19,171 nucleotides of DNA from an uncultured Campylobacter sp. Its GTDB lineage: Bacteria > Campylobacterota > Campylobacteria > Campylobacterales > Campylobacteraceae. Position 1 is the first letter of the stretch. Each line of letters starts with the position of its first letter. The DNA lies in NCBI RefSeq assembly GCF_938031315.1, contig NZ_CALHHT010000362.1, forward strand, positions 1 through 19,171. The letters run 5' to 3'. Both the position numbers and the translations under genes were made by a program. Under the pieces are notes generated by a model. The model made no database searches and was not told the origin of the DNA. It saw only the letters and a program-made list of their open reading frames with translations. Below are positions 1-6,619 of this stretch, in pieces.

Positions 1-52
1 TACGGCGGATAAAAAATACTTCCTTTTAGACGGAATTTACAACATGCTTTAG
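1..52 (+). CDS. C-terminal end of an unidentified protein (partial)
   Basis: A reading frame enters from outside the window (first whole codon at 2) and stops at TAG 50-52. The 16 visible residues, TADKKYFLLDGIYNML, have a plausible protein composition, and the sequence turns into AT-rich non-coding DNA right after the stop. The piece is too short to assign a family, and a chance open frame cannot be excluded. Confidence 0.4.
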   Translation, partial: TADKKYFLLDGIYNML

Positions 53-441
53 AGCTTAGAATTCTAAGGCGCGGGATTTTTAAATTTTAAAATTCCGCTT
101 CACACGCGGCGAGTGGAATTCTACGATCTGCAAATTTTGAAATTTTAGTAACCGAGAAATTCCGTAAATTCTAAAATTTAAAATTTTATCTCACACTCGC
201 TCGGTTTTAGAATATCTATTCCATTCAAAGCAAAATTCTACGCTACGAACAGAATTTTATACACGACGGAATTTTAGAATTCTACTCACACTGCGAATTT
301 CAAAATCCGTGCTGTAATAGAATCCCCCAGATAAGCGCGATAAATTTAAAAGGATAAAATTCCGCGTGAGCTAAATTCTGACTCACGGCAAAAGCGCAGT
401 CGTCGCAGATACTATCGTTTAAGCTTTATGGTCGCAGAAAT
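53..441. other. 390-bp AT-rich non-coding region with degenerate repeats
   Basis: No convincing gene is seen on either strand between the partial frame ending at 52 and the stop codon of the HAD phosphatase. The region is made of AT palindromes (AATTTTAAAATT at 83-94; a variant near 171-189), and a loosely repeated pattern in which GAATTC/AAATT-type blocks alternate with TCACAC-type blocks (TTCACAC about 99-105, CTCACAC about 190-196, CTCACAC about 285-291, CTCACGG 382-388). It could be decayed repeat DNA between two transcription units. Confidence 0.5.
362..388 (-). terminator. possible terminator of the HAD phosphatase gene
   Basis: GTGAG at 366-370 pairs with CTCAC at 382-386. C365-G387 extends the stem, as does C363-G388 across one bulged G, and the loop is 11 nt. 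On the minus strand this lies about 54 nt past the HAD stop codon and is followed by AATTTTATCCTTTT, a weak T-rich run. The stem is short and the loop large, so this is only a candidate. Confidence 0.3.
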
Positions 442-1029
442 TTACTCAAACGCCTTGTAGTGCGCCTCGTCGGCGAATTCTAACATCTCGCGATCGCCCC
501 TGCTGTCGCCGTAAGCGATAACGCGATCGAAAGCCTGCACGTCGTATGCTGCGCGCACGCGAGCGACCTTTTGCGCACCGTAGCAGTTCTGCCCCTCGAT
601 CTCGCCCGTGATGATGCCGCCTTTGCGCCGTATTTTAGTGCCTAAAAGCTCCAAGCCCTGTGCCTCGCACCACGGGCGCAGCCAGTCTTCGAGCGAGGCG
701 GTAACGATGACGATTTTATCGCCCGCGGCTTTATAGCTTGCGATCTTGTCCATCGCGCTTTGTTTTAGGATATCTTCGATGTGGGTGGTGGAGTATTTTT
801 TGCAAATTTTATCGAATTTATCGGCGCTCATACCCGAAAAAAAGTAGCCCAAGAGCTTTCTGCGCGTAAAATTATTGCTCGCAAGACCTAGCTTATACGC
901 CGCCAAAATGGGCGATAGCACCAAAATCCCGCGAAAAAATTTCTTAAATCCGACTACGTAGGCGACGAACTCGAGCAGCGAATCATCGCGCGTGATCGTG
1001 CCGTCAAAGTCGAATAAAACAAGATTCAT
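442..1029 (-). CDS. HAD-superfamily IB phosphatase (SerB-like)
   Basis: A 195-residue soluble phosphohydrolase of the HAD-IB class, the group containing phosphoserine phosphatase-like and phospholipid-phosphatase-like enzymes. Motif I is DFDGT with the nucleophile and acid/base at D7 and D9, motif II is VTAS (S112), the conserved Lys is probably K154, and motif IV is GDSRGD (D175, D179). A mainly helical cap lies between motifs I and II (about residues 20-95). An in-frame TTG 15 nt upstream is possible, but the ATG at 1029 has AGGAG at a good distance and puts the protein start right before the motif I strand, so it is preferred. The substrate cannot be read from sequence. The gene stands alone between the typA terminator and a non-coding region. 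The HAD-IB call is firm; the specific function is open. Confidence 0.9.
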   Translation of the reverse strand: MNLVLFDFDGTITRDDSLLEFVAYVVGFKKFFRGILVLSPILAAYKLGLASNNFTRRKLLGYFFSGMSADKFDKICKKYSTTHIEDILKQSAMDKIASYKAAGDKIVIVTASLEDWLRPWCEAQGLELLGTKIRRKGGIITGEIEGQNCYGAQKVARVRAAYDVQAFDRVIAYGDSRGDREMLEFADEAHYKAFE

Positions 1030-1078
1030 TGCCTCTCCTAGCAAAATTTTAGCAGCGTAAATTTTAAAATTTGCCTAT

Positions 1079-1115
1079 AAAAAAGGCGTGAAATTTAAAA
1101 GCTAAATTTCACGCC
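1079..1115 (-). terminator. Rho-independent terminator of typA
   Basis: A perfect 13-bp stem (1085-1097 pairs with 1103-1115) encloses a 5-nt loop. On the minus strand it is followed at once by six T residues (AAAAAA at 1079-1084 on the plus strand). It lies 26 nt past the typA stop codon. Confidence 0.92.
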
Positions 1116-1141
1116 GAATTTTAAAATTTCATTTTGAAATT

Positions 1142-2944
1142 CTATTTTTTCGCCATTCGTCTGCGCGTCGTAGGGTCCAGGTATCGCTTGCGCACGCGGA
1201 TATTTACGGGCGTAACCTCCACGAGCTCGTCCTCCTCGATCCACTCCAGTGCGCGCTCTAAATTTAACGCACGCGGCGGCACGAGCTTGATCGCGTCGTC
1301 GCTACCGCTGGCGCGGACGTTGGTTAAATTTTTACCCTTGATCGGATTGACGTCCAGATCGTTCGGGCGGCTGTGCTCGCCGATGATCATACCTAGATAG
1401 ACCTTTGCCTGCGGAGCGATAAAAAGCACGCCGCGATCTTGCAGGTTCCACAGGCTGTATCCTAGCGCCACTCCGTTTTCCATACTTACGAGCGCGCCGT
1501 TTTGTCGCTTCTCGACCGCGCCGATGAAAGGGCGGAATTCCAAAAAGCTATGATTCATAACCCCTTCGCCGCGAGTATCGGTCAAAAACTGCGAACGAAA
1601 GCCGATAAGACCGCGCGCCGGGATCTCAAACTCCATACGCGTCTGCCCGTCGCCGGTAGGGTTCATCACCTTCATCTCGGCCTTTTTACGACCGAGCTTT
1701 TCGATGACGGTGCCGGTGCAATCATCGGGCGCGTCGATAACTAAGTGCTCGAAGGGCTCACATTTGATGCCGTCGATCTCTTTGATGATGACTTCCGGGC
1801 GCCCGAGGCAGAACTCAAAACCCTCGCGGCGCATATTTTCAGCCAAAATCGTGATCTGCAGCTCGCCGCGACCGCTTACTTTAAATTTACCCTCGCCCGC
1901 GTTTTCATAGCGCATCGCGATGTTGGTTTTCATCTCCGCTTCCAAGCGCTCGTCGATCTTATTTGAGGTTACGAATTTTCCCTCCGTGCCGGCTAGCGGT
2001 CCGTCATTTACGCTAAAAATTACGCTAAGGGTCGGCTCTTCGATATGCAGCGCATCAAGCGGAATCGGATTATTGGGATCGACGATACTATCGCCTACGT
2101 CAAGCGCGTCAAAGCCCGCAATCGCCACGATGTCGCCGGTGCCCGCCGCGTCGATGTCGGTGCGCTCAAGCCCGCTAAAGCCGATGAGCTTTGAAATTCT
2201 ACCGTTGATGTGCGTGCCGTCGGCTTTAGCTAACATAACGCTTTGGTTTTTGTTTATCGTGCCGTTGAAAATCCTAGCGATGCCGATCTTGCCTACGTAG
2301 TTGTCGTAATCGAGCGTGAAAACCTGCAGCTGCAAAGGATTATCGTCGCTGCCGCTAGGGGTCGGAACATGAGAGATGATCGTCTCAAAAAGCGGCTTCA
2401 TATCGGTGCTTTCGTCGTTTAGATCGTATTTTGCGTAGCCGTTTTTGGCCGCGGCGTAGATGACGGGGAACTCAAGCTGTTCGTCGTTTGCGTCAAGCGC
2501 TACGAAAAGATCGAAAATTTCATTTACCACGCGGTCCGGATCGGCTGCGGGCTTATCGATTTTATTTACGACTACGATCGGTCGCAGTCCCAAAGATAGC
2601 GCCTTTTTCACGACAAATTTTGTCTGCGGCATGACGCCTTCTTGCGCGTCGACAAGCAAAAGCACGCCGTCGACCATCTTTAGCACGCGCTCGACCTCGC
2701 CGCCGAAATCGGCGTGGCCCGGAGTGTCGATGATGTTGATTTTAACGCCGCCGTAGTGGATGGCGGTATTTTTGGATAGGATCGTAATACCGCGCTCGCG
2801 CTCGATATCATTGCTGTCCATCACGCGCTCGCCGACCTCTTGGCGGTTGCCGAAGGTGCCGGACTGTTTTAAAAGCTCATCTACGATAGTGGTCTTGCCG
2901 TGATCGACGTGCGCGATAACTGCTATATTTCTGATATTTTCCAA
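1142..2944 (-). CDS. typA: ribosome-associated GTPase TypA/BipA
   Basis: A 600-residue translational GTPase of the EF-G-like family that binds the 70S ribosome and supports 50S assembly and stress adaptation. The G domain shows G1 AHVDHGKT (11-18), the switch I region RERGITI (about 50-55), G3 DTPGH (73-77) and G4 NKID (127-130). Domains II, III and V and the TypA-specific C-terminal domain follow, and the protein ends in a basic tail (RRRMAKK). Length is normal for the family. The start codon is TTG at 2942-2944, with GGAG six bases upstream; no better ATG precedes it, and the protein begins with the expected MENIRNIAVIAHVDHGK. A -10 box lies about 34 nt upstream and a strong terminator lies downstream, so the gene is probably monocistronic. 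Confidence 0.98.
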   Translation of the reverse strand: MENIRNIAVIAHVDHGKTTIVDELLKQSGTFGNRQEVGERVMDSNDIERERGITILSKNTAIHYGGVKINIIDTPGHADFGGEVERVLKMVDGVLLLVDAQEGVMPQTKFVVKKALSLGLRPIVVVNKIDKPAADPDRVVNEIFDLFVALDANDEQLEFPVIYAAAKNGYAKYDLNDESTDMKPLFETIISHVPTPSGSDDNPLQLQVFTLDYDNYVGKIGIARIFNGTINKNQSVMLAKADGTHINGRISKLIGFSGLERTDIDAAGTGDIVAIAGFDALDVGDSIVDPNNPIPLDALHIEEPTLSVIFSVNDGPLAGTEGKFVTSNKIDERLEAEMKTNIAMRYENAGEGKFKVSGRGELQITILAENMRREGFEFCLGRPEVIIKEIDGIKCEPFEHLVIDAPDDCTGTVIEKLGRKKAEMKVMNPTGDGQTRMEFEIPARGLIGFRSQFLTDTRGEGVMNHSFLEFRPFIGAVEKRQNGALVSMENGVALGYSLWNLQDRGVLFIAPQAKVYLGMIIGEHSRPNDLDVNPIKGKNLTNVRASGSDDAIKLVPPRALNLERALEWIEEDELVEVTPVNIRVRKRYLDPTTRRRMAKK

Positions 2945-2977
2945 ATTTTTCTCCGTTTATAATTTCAAAAACTGATG

Positions 2978-2983
2978 ATTATA
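2978..2983 (-). promoter_or_regulatory. -10 box of the typA promoter
   Basis: TATAAT on the minus strand, preceded by a run of T (AATTTTTTTAG), which fits Campylobacter sigma-70 promoters that use AT tracts in place of a clear -35 box. The predicted start would leave a leader of about 27 nt before the typA TTG codon. Confidence 0.6.
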
Positions 2984-3008
2984 CTAAAAAAATTCTTAAG
3001 ATAAAAAT

Positions 3009-3428
3009 TTACGAGTACTCTTTGACTTCGCAGACAAAAAACTCATAAACGCGCTGTTGTATCAGCGCATCCTCGTCATCGTCGCCGATCAGACGGCGTA
3101 GATGCGAAAAATCGATCTTTTTGATATATTTTTTGTTATTTTTGATATCTCTGTCGATCTCTTTTAAAAGTGAATCTAAATTTAGGCCTTTATAGGTCTT
3201 TGCCTTTAAGATATACTCTTTTACGATGGAAACAAGCACGCCGATGCGCTGCTCGTCGCCCGGATAAATTTCGCCCGCTATATCTTTGATCACGTCGTAA
3301 TCCTCGTCGGTCTGCTTCTTTTTGGCAAGCAGCATCGCGGCAAAAATTTTGGCTCTAAACTCGATAGAGCGATGATGAGGAATAAAGACCTCGCGGAATA
3401 CGGATAGAAGATGATTTTTGAAATTCAT
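3009..3428 (-). CDS. small helical protein of unknown function (weak TerB-like resemblance)
   Basis: A 139-residue, charged and apparently all-helical cytoplasmic protein with no signal peptide or membrane segment. I do not recognise a specific family. The pattern of hydrophobic helices in residues 25-75 (FAAMLLAKKKQTDEDYDVIK, then a second amphipathic helix around IGVLVSIVKEYI) loosely resembles TerB-type helical bundles, but the acidic metal-site residues typical of TerB are not evident. A lysine-rich stretch (about 97-105) and an acidic loop GDDDED (about 115-120) follow. The ATG at 3428 has AAGG six bases upstream. The gene is divergent from the SRP RNA gene and 64 nt ahead of typA in the same direction. 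Confidence 0.75.
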   Translation of the reverse strand: MNFKNHLLSVFREVFIPHHRSIEFRAKIFAAMLLAKKKQTDEDYDVIKDIAGEIYPGDEQRIGVLVSIVKEYILKAKTYKGLNLDSLLKEIDRDIKNNKKYIKKIDFSHLRRLIGDDDEDALIQQRVYEFFVCEVKEYS

Positions 3429-3457
3429 TTATAACCTTACTTTAAGAAACATTTCCA

Positions 3458-3463
3458 TATAAT
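3458..3463 (+). promoter_or_regulatory. -10 box of the SRP RNA promoter
   Basis: A perfect TATAAT whose predicted transcription start, seven to eight bases downstream, coincides with the first base of the SRP RNA closing stem (about 3471). Confidence 0.7.
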
Positions 3464-3470
3464 CCCGTTT

Positions 3471-3575
3471 GCCCTTTCTTAGACCTGTGCAATGCTTTTT
3501 TTAGGCACCGCTTCAGGGTAGGAATACAGCAGAGCACTTAGATCTCGCATGTGCCGCAGCCATCTGGGAAGGGGT
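3471..3575 (+). ncRNA. ffs: signal recognition particle RNA (4.5S type, small bacterial SRP RNA)
   Basis: This is the RNA of the signal recognition particle, which with Ffh targets membrane proteins co-translationally. The diagnostic domain IV hairpin is complete: helix GCTT (3510-3513) with GAGC (3532-3535), the symmetric internal loop CAGG (3514-3517) opposite AGCA (3528-3531), helix GTA/TAC, and GGAA tetraloop at 3521-3524. Outer helices also pair: GGCAC 3504-3508 with GTGCC 3551-3555, and the terminal stem CCCTT 3472-3476 with AAGGG 3569-3573. The 3' arm (CGCATGTGCCG) closely matches the E. coli 4.5S RNA arm. A TATAAT box sits just upstream, and a short T run (3575-3578) follows the closing stem. 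The exact ends are estimated. Confidence 0.93.
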
Positions 3576-3576
3576 T

Positions 3577-4812
3577 TTATAAATCGATCCTATTAAGTCC
3601 GAAATGCTCTTTGAAATCATCGCAAACACTATAAAAATCGACGCCTTCAATTTTCGGCTTGGCTTTGAAAAACTCTAACATCGAATTATACCCGCTAAGC
3701 AGCTCCTTGCTTTTCACGCCGTAACTGATCGAAATCCCCGCCTCAAAAAACGCCGCTAGTTTGTCGCAATACTTAAGCGCCTTGCCGTCGATTGCGCGAA
3801 ATTTGTCTTCATTAAACATCTTTAGGCTGCCTTCTGCAAATTTAGGCTCCTTGCCTAGCTCGAAGGTGCGGTTTTCGAACTCGTCTTTTATAAATTTACC
3901 GCTCTCTTTGCGGATACCCAAAATATAGCTAAAATCATCTCTCATATGTTCCGGCACGAATGGTAAAATTTTATCGTCTATTAGCCGCATCTCATATTCG
4001 CTAATGATGTCGCTAAGGCCCTTAACGCCGTATTTTACGGGGCTAATGATGTCGCGAGTGAGGCTTTCGGGCAAATCGTGAAATAGAGCACAGAAAAAAT
4101 TATATGCCGTGCGCGAGCGGCACGCACCAACTTCAAGCGAGAAAAAGTAACTTAAAATCGCAACTACCAGCATGTGCCCAAGCACCGATGTCTCAGGGAT
4201 GCGCGGCGTCTGTGCCCAGCGCTTTTGAAAACGAAGTCTGCCGCTAAGATCGACTATGCGAGCGAGTTTTTTATTCATCACAATCTTTCGCACGCCGATA
4301 AGCTCGTAATAATCCTCAAGCTCCTCCTCAACCTTGGCTTTTAGCTCCTCGATATCGTTTAAAAACTGGCTAGTTTGATAGACGATGTTAAATTCCCACC
4401 GCGTAGAGAGGTAACTAGCCGCCTTTAAGATCACCGCTTCTTTCTTATGATCCTTGGAATTTAGATATTTTTTAAATCGCTCTAAAAACTCGCCGTTTTG
4501 AATAGGCAAAAGATCGCTTTCCAGGACGCTTAAAACCCATTCGTTGATCTTTTTTTTCTTGGTTTTTTGGATCTGATGAAAGACGTCCGGACGGATGTCG
4601 GTCACGACGATGCGCGCTAAAAACTCGAAAATCCCGGCTTCTATCACATAGTTGATATCTACATCGCGCTCAAAGCTAGCGATAAAATAAGCGATGATAA
4701 ATTTATGCGCCTGCTTGTCGAGCTCGACTAAGCTCACCATCTTTGGGTAATCGTTCCAGCGGCTAATGCTTGCGGATTTAAAAATTTGTTCGACTAAATT
4801 TGAGCTTATCAT
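3577..4812 (-). CDS. tandem HD-domain protein (YfbR-like), first HD domain degenerate
   Basis: A 411-residue soluble protein. Residues about 185-385 form an HD phosphohydrolase domain like the 5'-deoxynucleotidase YfbR: RW (198-199), H213 after a RIPETSVLGH segment, H245-D246 in FHDLPESLTRDIISPVK, and a final Asp D350 in KYCDKL. Residues about 15-140 look like a second, decayed copy: RW (18-19) and H36 align, but the HD pair is replaced by A66-R67 and the last Asp by S133 (LKAASYL against LKYCDKL). A charged helical linker (about 155-175) joins them. The enzyme probably acts on nucleotides or related phosphoesters through the second domain only; the substrate is inference. The ATG overlaps the queF stop (ATGA), so translation is probably coupled. 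Its stop codon abuts the 3' end of the convergent SRP RNA. Confidence 0.85.
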   Translation of the reverse strand: MISSNLVEQIFKSASISRWNDYPKMVSLVELDKQAHKFIIAYFIASFERDVDINYVIEAGIFEFLARIVVTDIRPDVFHQIQKTKKKKINEWVLSVLESDLLPIQNGEFLERFKKYLNSKDHKKEAVILKAASYLSTRWEFNIVYQTSQFLNDIEELKAKVEEELEDYYELIGVRKIVMNKKLARIVDLSGRLRFQKRWAQTPRIPETSVLGHMLVVAILSYFFSLEVGACRSRTAYNFFCALFHDLPESLTRDIISPVKYGVKGLSDIISEYEMRLIDDKILPFVPEHMRDDFSYILGIRKESGKFIKDEFENRTFELGKEPKFAEGSLKMFNEDKFRAIDGKALKYCDKLAAFFEAGISISYGVKSKELLSGYNSMLEFFKAKPKIEGVDFYSVCDDFKEHFGLNRIDL

Positions 4813-5189
4813 CGGTAAATTTGATCCGAGTTTATTTCGATTACCGTGTGGACGTTGCCGCGCGGATTAAAATCGCCCGTGATTTTCATAAATTTAGGCT
4901 TCAGCTTGCTTTGAAGCGCGCCGTAAATTTCATTTATGCTATCCTCGTGGCTGATGTAGCGATTCATGAAGGAATTTATGTAAATTTTAATCGCCTTAAG
5001 CTCCACTACGAGCTTGTCCGGGATATATTCCAAATAGATCGTCGCAAAGTCCGGATAGCCAGAGCGCGGGCAGCGGCAGCAAAACTCGGGCAGGGTGATT
5101 TTTATTAGATAGTCGTGCTTTTGTTTATTGGGCCAAACTTCTAAATTTTCGATGTTAAAATTTTTTATCTCCTCTTCGCCGTATCTCAC
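4809..5189 (-). CDS. queF: NADPH-dependent 7-cyano-7-deazaguanine reductase QueF
   Basis: This enzyme reduces preQ0 to preQ1, the last free-base step before incorporation of queuosine precursor into tRNA. It is a short unimodular QueF of 126 residues from the start chosen here. The catalytic region is CPRSGYPDF, with the thioimide-forming Cys at C40 and the conserved Asp at D47, and the QueF motif reads ELKAIKIYINSF. I start it at GTG 5187-5189, not at an in-frame ATG at 5234. The GTG has AAGGAG six bases upstream, gives the VRYGEEE start that matches Campylobacter QueF proteins (MRYGE), and overlaps the upstream stop as TAGTG. The later ATG would add 15 residues inside the upstream gene. It sits in the gyrB operon between the GGDEF/EAL-like and HD genes. 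Confidence 0.96.
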   Translation of the reverse strand: MRYGEEEIKNFNIENLEVWPNKQKHDYLIKITLPEFCCRCPRSGYPDFATIYLEYIPDKLVVELKAIKIYINSFMNRYISHEDSINEIYGALQSKLKPKFMKITGDFNPRGNVHTVIEINSDQIYR

Positions 5190-6619
5190 TATGATCTCCT
5201 TAAATTCGATATATCGTTCGGCTTTTCGACGCAAAATCCCTGAATATAATCGATGCCCATTTTATAAAGCTGCATTTGAAATTCCTCTTTGTCGATGAAG
5301 CGCATTACGGTTTTGACGCCCGATTTCGCGCAAGCTTCGTTAATGCCTATAAAGATATTTTTAATCTTTTCATCGTCTAAATTTTTATTAAATTCTATGT
5401 CGTAAACGATAAAATCCACTTCCAAAAATTTTAAATATTCAAAGCTCGCGTTCGAGCCGCCGAACTGCGACAGCGCGAAGCTAAATCCAAGTTCGCGGAA
5501 TTTAATTAAAATTTCATCAAAGCGCTTAATCTCCGAATAGATAAGCTTTTCGTTAAACTCAAACACGATCTTTTTCGGATCGATTAGATTATTATCGATG
5601 AGCTTTAAAATTTCATTGCGAAACTCGTTATTTCGCAGCGTCTGAGGCATAATCTCGATAAAAATTTTAGCGTCAATATCTTTAAAATAGATGATCCTAG
5701 AAATCTGCCTCATCATCGAAATATCGTATTTAATATCGTAATGATTTAGAAGCAAAATATCTAAAATTCTACTTTTCGTGATCTTTTCGCCGCTTCTCAG
5801 ATCGAGTTTTGGAATTAAATTTATATGTGATTTTACACCGTTTTTATCTGCGACGCGCTGATATTTAAAGCTAAAATTTTCACTATCGATCGCTTCCATT
5901 ACGTCGGCGGAAAATACGTCAATTAATACTTTCTCTACATCAATAGCCTTCTCGCCATGCTCTTCGTCGTCCAGGTGATTTATCTTATAAAATAGCGCAT
6001 TTACAATATTATTTAGATTGCGATCATAGGAGCTTGGAAGCATCGTAAATTCACTTTTTATCTCTACGTTTTTAATCGTTTGACTTGAAATTTTATGCTC
6101 AAACATTCGCAAAATATGACTTAAATTTGTAGCTTTTGATTCTACGCCGAATACAAAGTAGCCGTTTATAAAGCGCCCGATCGGAAGGTCCTTAAAACCC
6201 TGCTCCGCCATAAAATTTGAAAGTTCTTTACAATACTCGTATAAAATTTCATCGCCGTTTTTGTAACCGTATCGATCGTTTATGTCGATAATATTTTTAA
6301 TTCGCAAAAGAACGATATTTATTTGACGATTTTTAGCTAGATCGTTACTTAAAATTTTCTCGATCTCCTCGCGCACAAACACATGCGTAACGGGATCGAT
6401 CAGTGTCTTTTGAAAGCCGAAGTAAATTTGATAGATGACATAATAAACATAGCAGATCAAAAGTATCAAAAACAAAATTACATCATCAAATTTAAACTCG
6501 CCGTTTCGGAATAAAATAATTCCGAAAACAATCAAAACGCAGGTAAACGGTACCGAAATTTTAAGTGCCGTTATGAAACGATTTTCGCGCTCTTTGGTCT
6601 CACTAAATAGAACAGACAT
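5189..6619 (-). CDS. membrane protein with degenerate GGDEF and EAL domains
   Basis: A 476-residue protein with two predicted transmembrane helices (about 18-37 and 46-68), then GGDEF-like (about 73-230) and EAL-like (about 245-470) domains. The GGDEF scaffold is recognisable (DPVTHVFVREE at 75, NDRYGYKNGDEIL at 114-126), but the active-site GGDEF is INGYF (151-155). In the EAL domain the opening YQ (253-254) and closing QGF (460-462) survive. The EAL motif region reads LIPKLDL, DDFG is SQFG (384-387), and the AEGVE position reads MRFID. Both enzymatic activities therefore look lost, and a role as a c-di-GMP-independent scaffold or a ligand sensor is inference. The ATG overlaps the gyrB stop (TAATG) and the stop overlaps the queF GTG, so it is co-translated with its neighbours. 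Confidence 0.9.
   Translation of the reverse strand: MSVLFSETKERENRFITALKISVPFTCVLIVFGIILFRNGEFKFDDVILFLILLICYVYYVIYQIYFGFQKTLIDPVTHVFVREEIEKILSNDLAKNRQINIVLLRIKNIIDINDRYGYKNGDEILYEYCKELSNFMAEQGFKDLPIGRFINGYFVFGVESKATNLSHILRMFEHKISSQTIKNVEIKSEFTMLPSSYDRNLNNIVNALFYKINHLDDEEHGEKAIDVEKVLIDVFSADVMEAIDSENFSFKYQRVADKNGVKSHINLIPKLDLRSGEKITKSRILDILLLNHYDIKYDISMMRQISRIIYFKDIDAKIFIEIMPQTLRNNEFRNEILKLIDNNLIDPKKIVFEFNEKLIYSEIKRFDEILIKFRELGFSFALSQFGGSNASFEYLKFLEVDFIVYDIEFNKNLDDEKIKNIFIGINEACAKSGVKTVMRFIDKEEFQMQLYKMGIDYIQGFCVEKPNDISNLRRS

Noticed and set aside
53..441. Possible CRISPR array or tandem repeat array in the left AT-rich region
   Set aside because: The blocks are not identical, the spacing is irregular, and no exact repeat of 20 bp or more is seen.
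3009..3428. Calling the 139-residue protein a tellurite-resistance TerB protein
   Set aside because: Only the helical pattern resembles TerB; the acidic metal-site residues are missing and no ter genes are nearby, so it is left as unknown.
4809..5234. A preQ1 riboswitch controlling queF
   Set aside because: queF starts inside the upstream gene with no leader, so there is no room for an aptamer.
5189..6619. Annotating this gene as an active diguanylate cyclase/phosphodiesterase
   Set aside because: The catalytic residues of both domains are replaced, so activity cannot be claimed from the fold.
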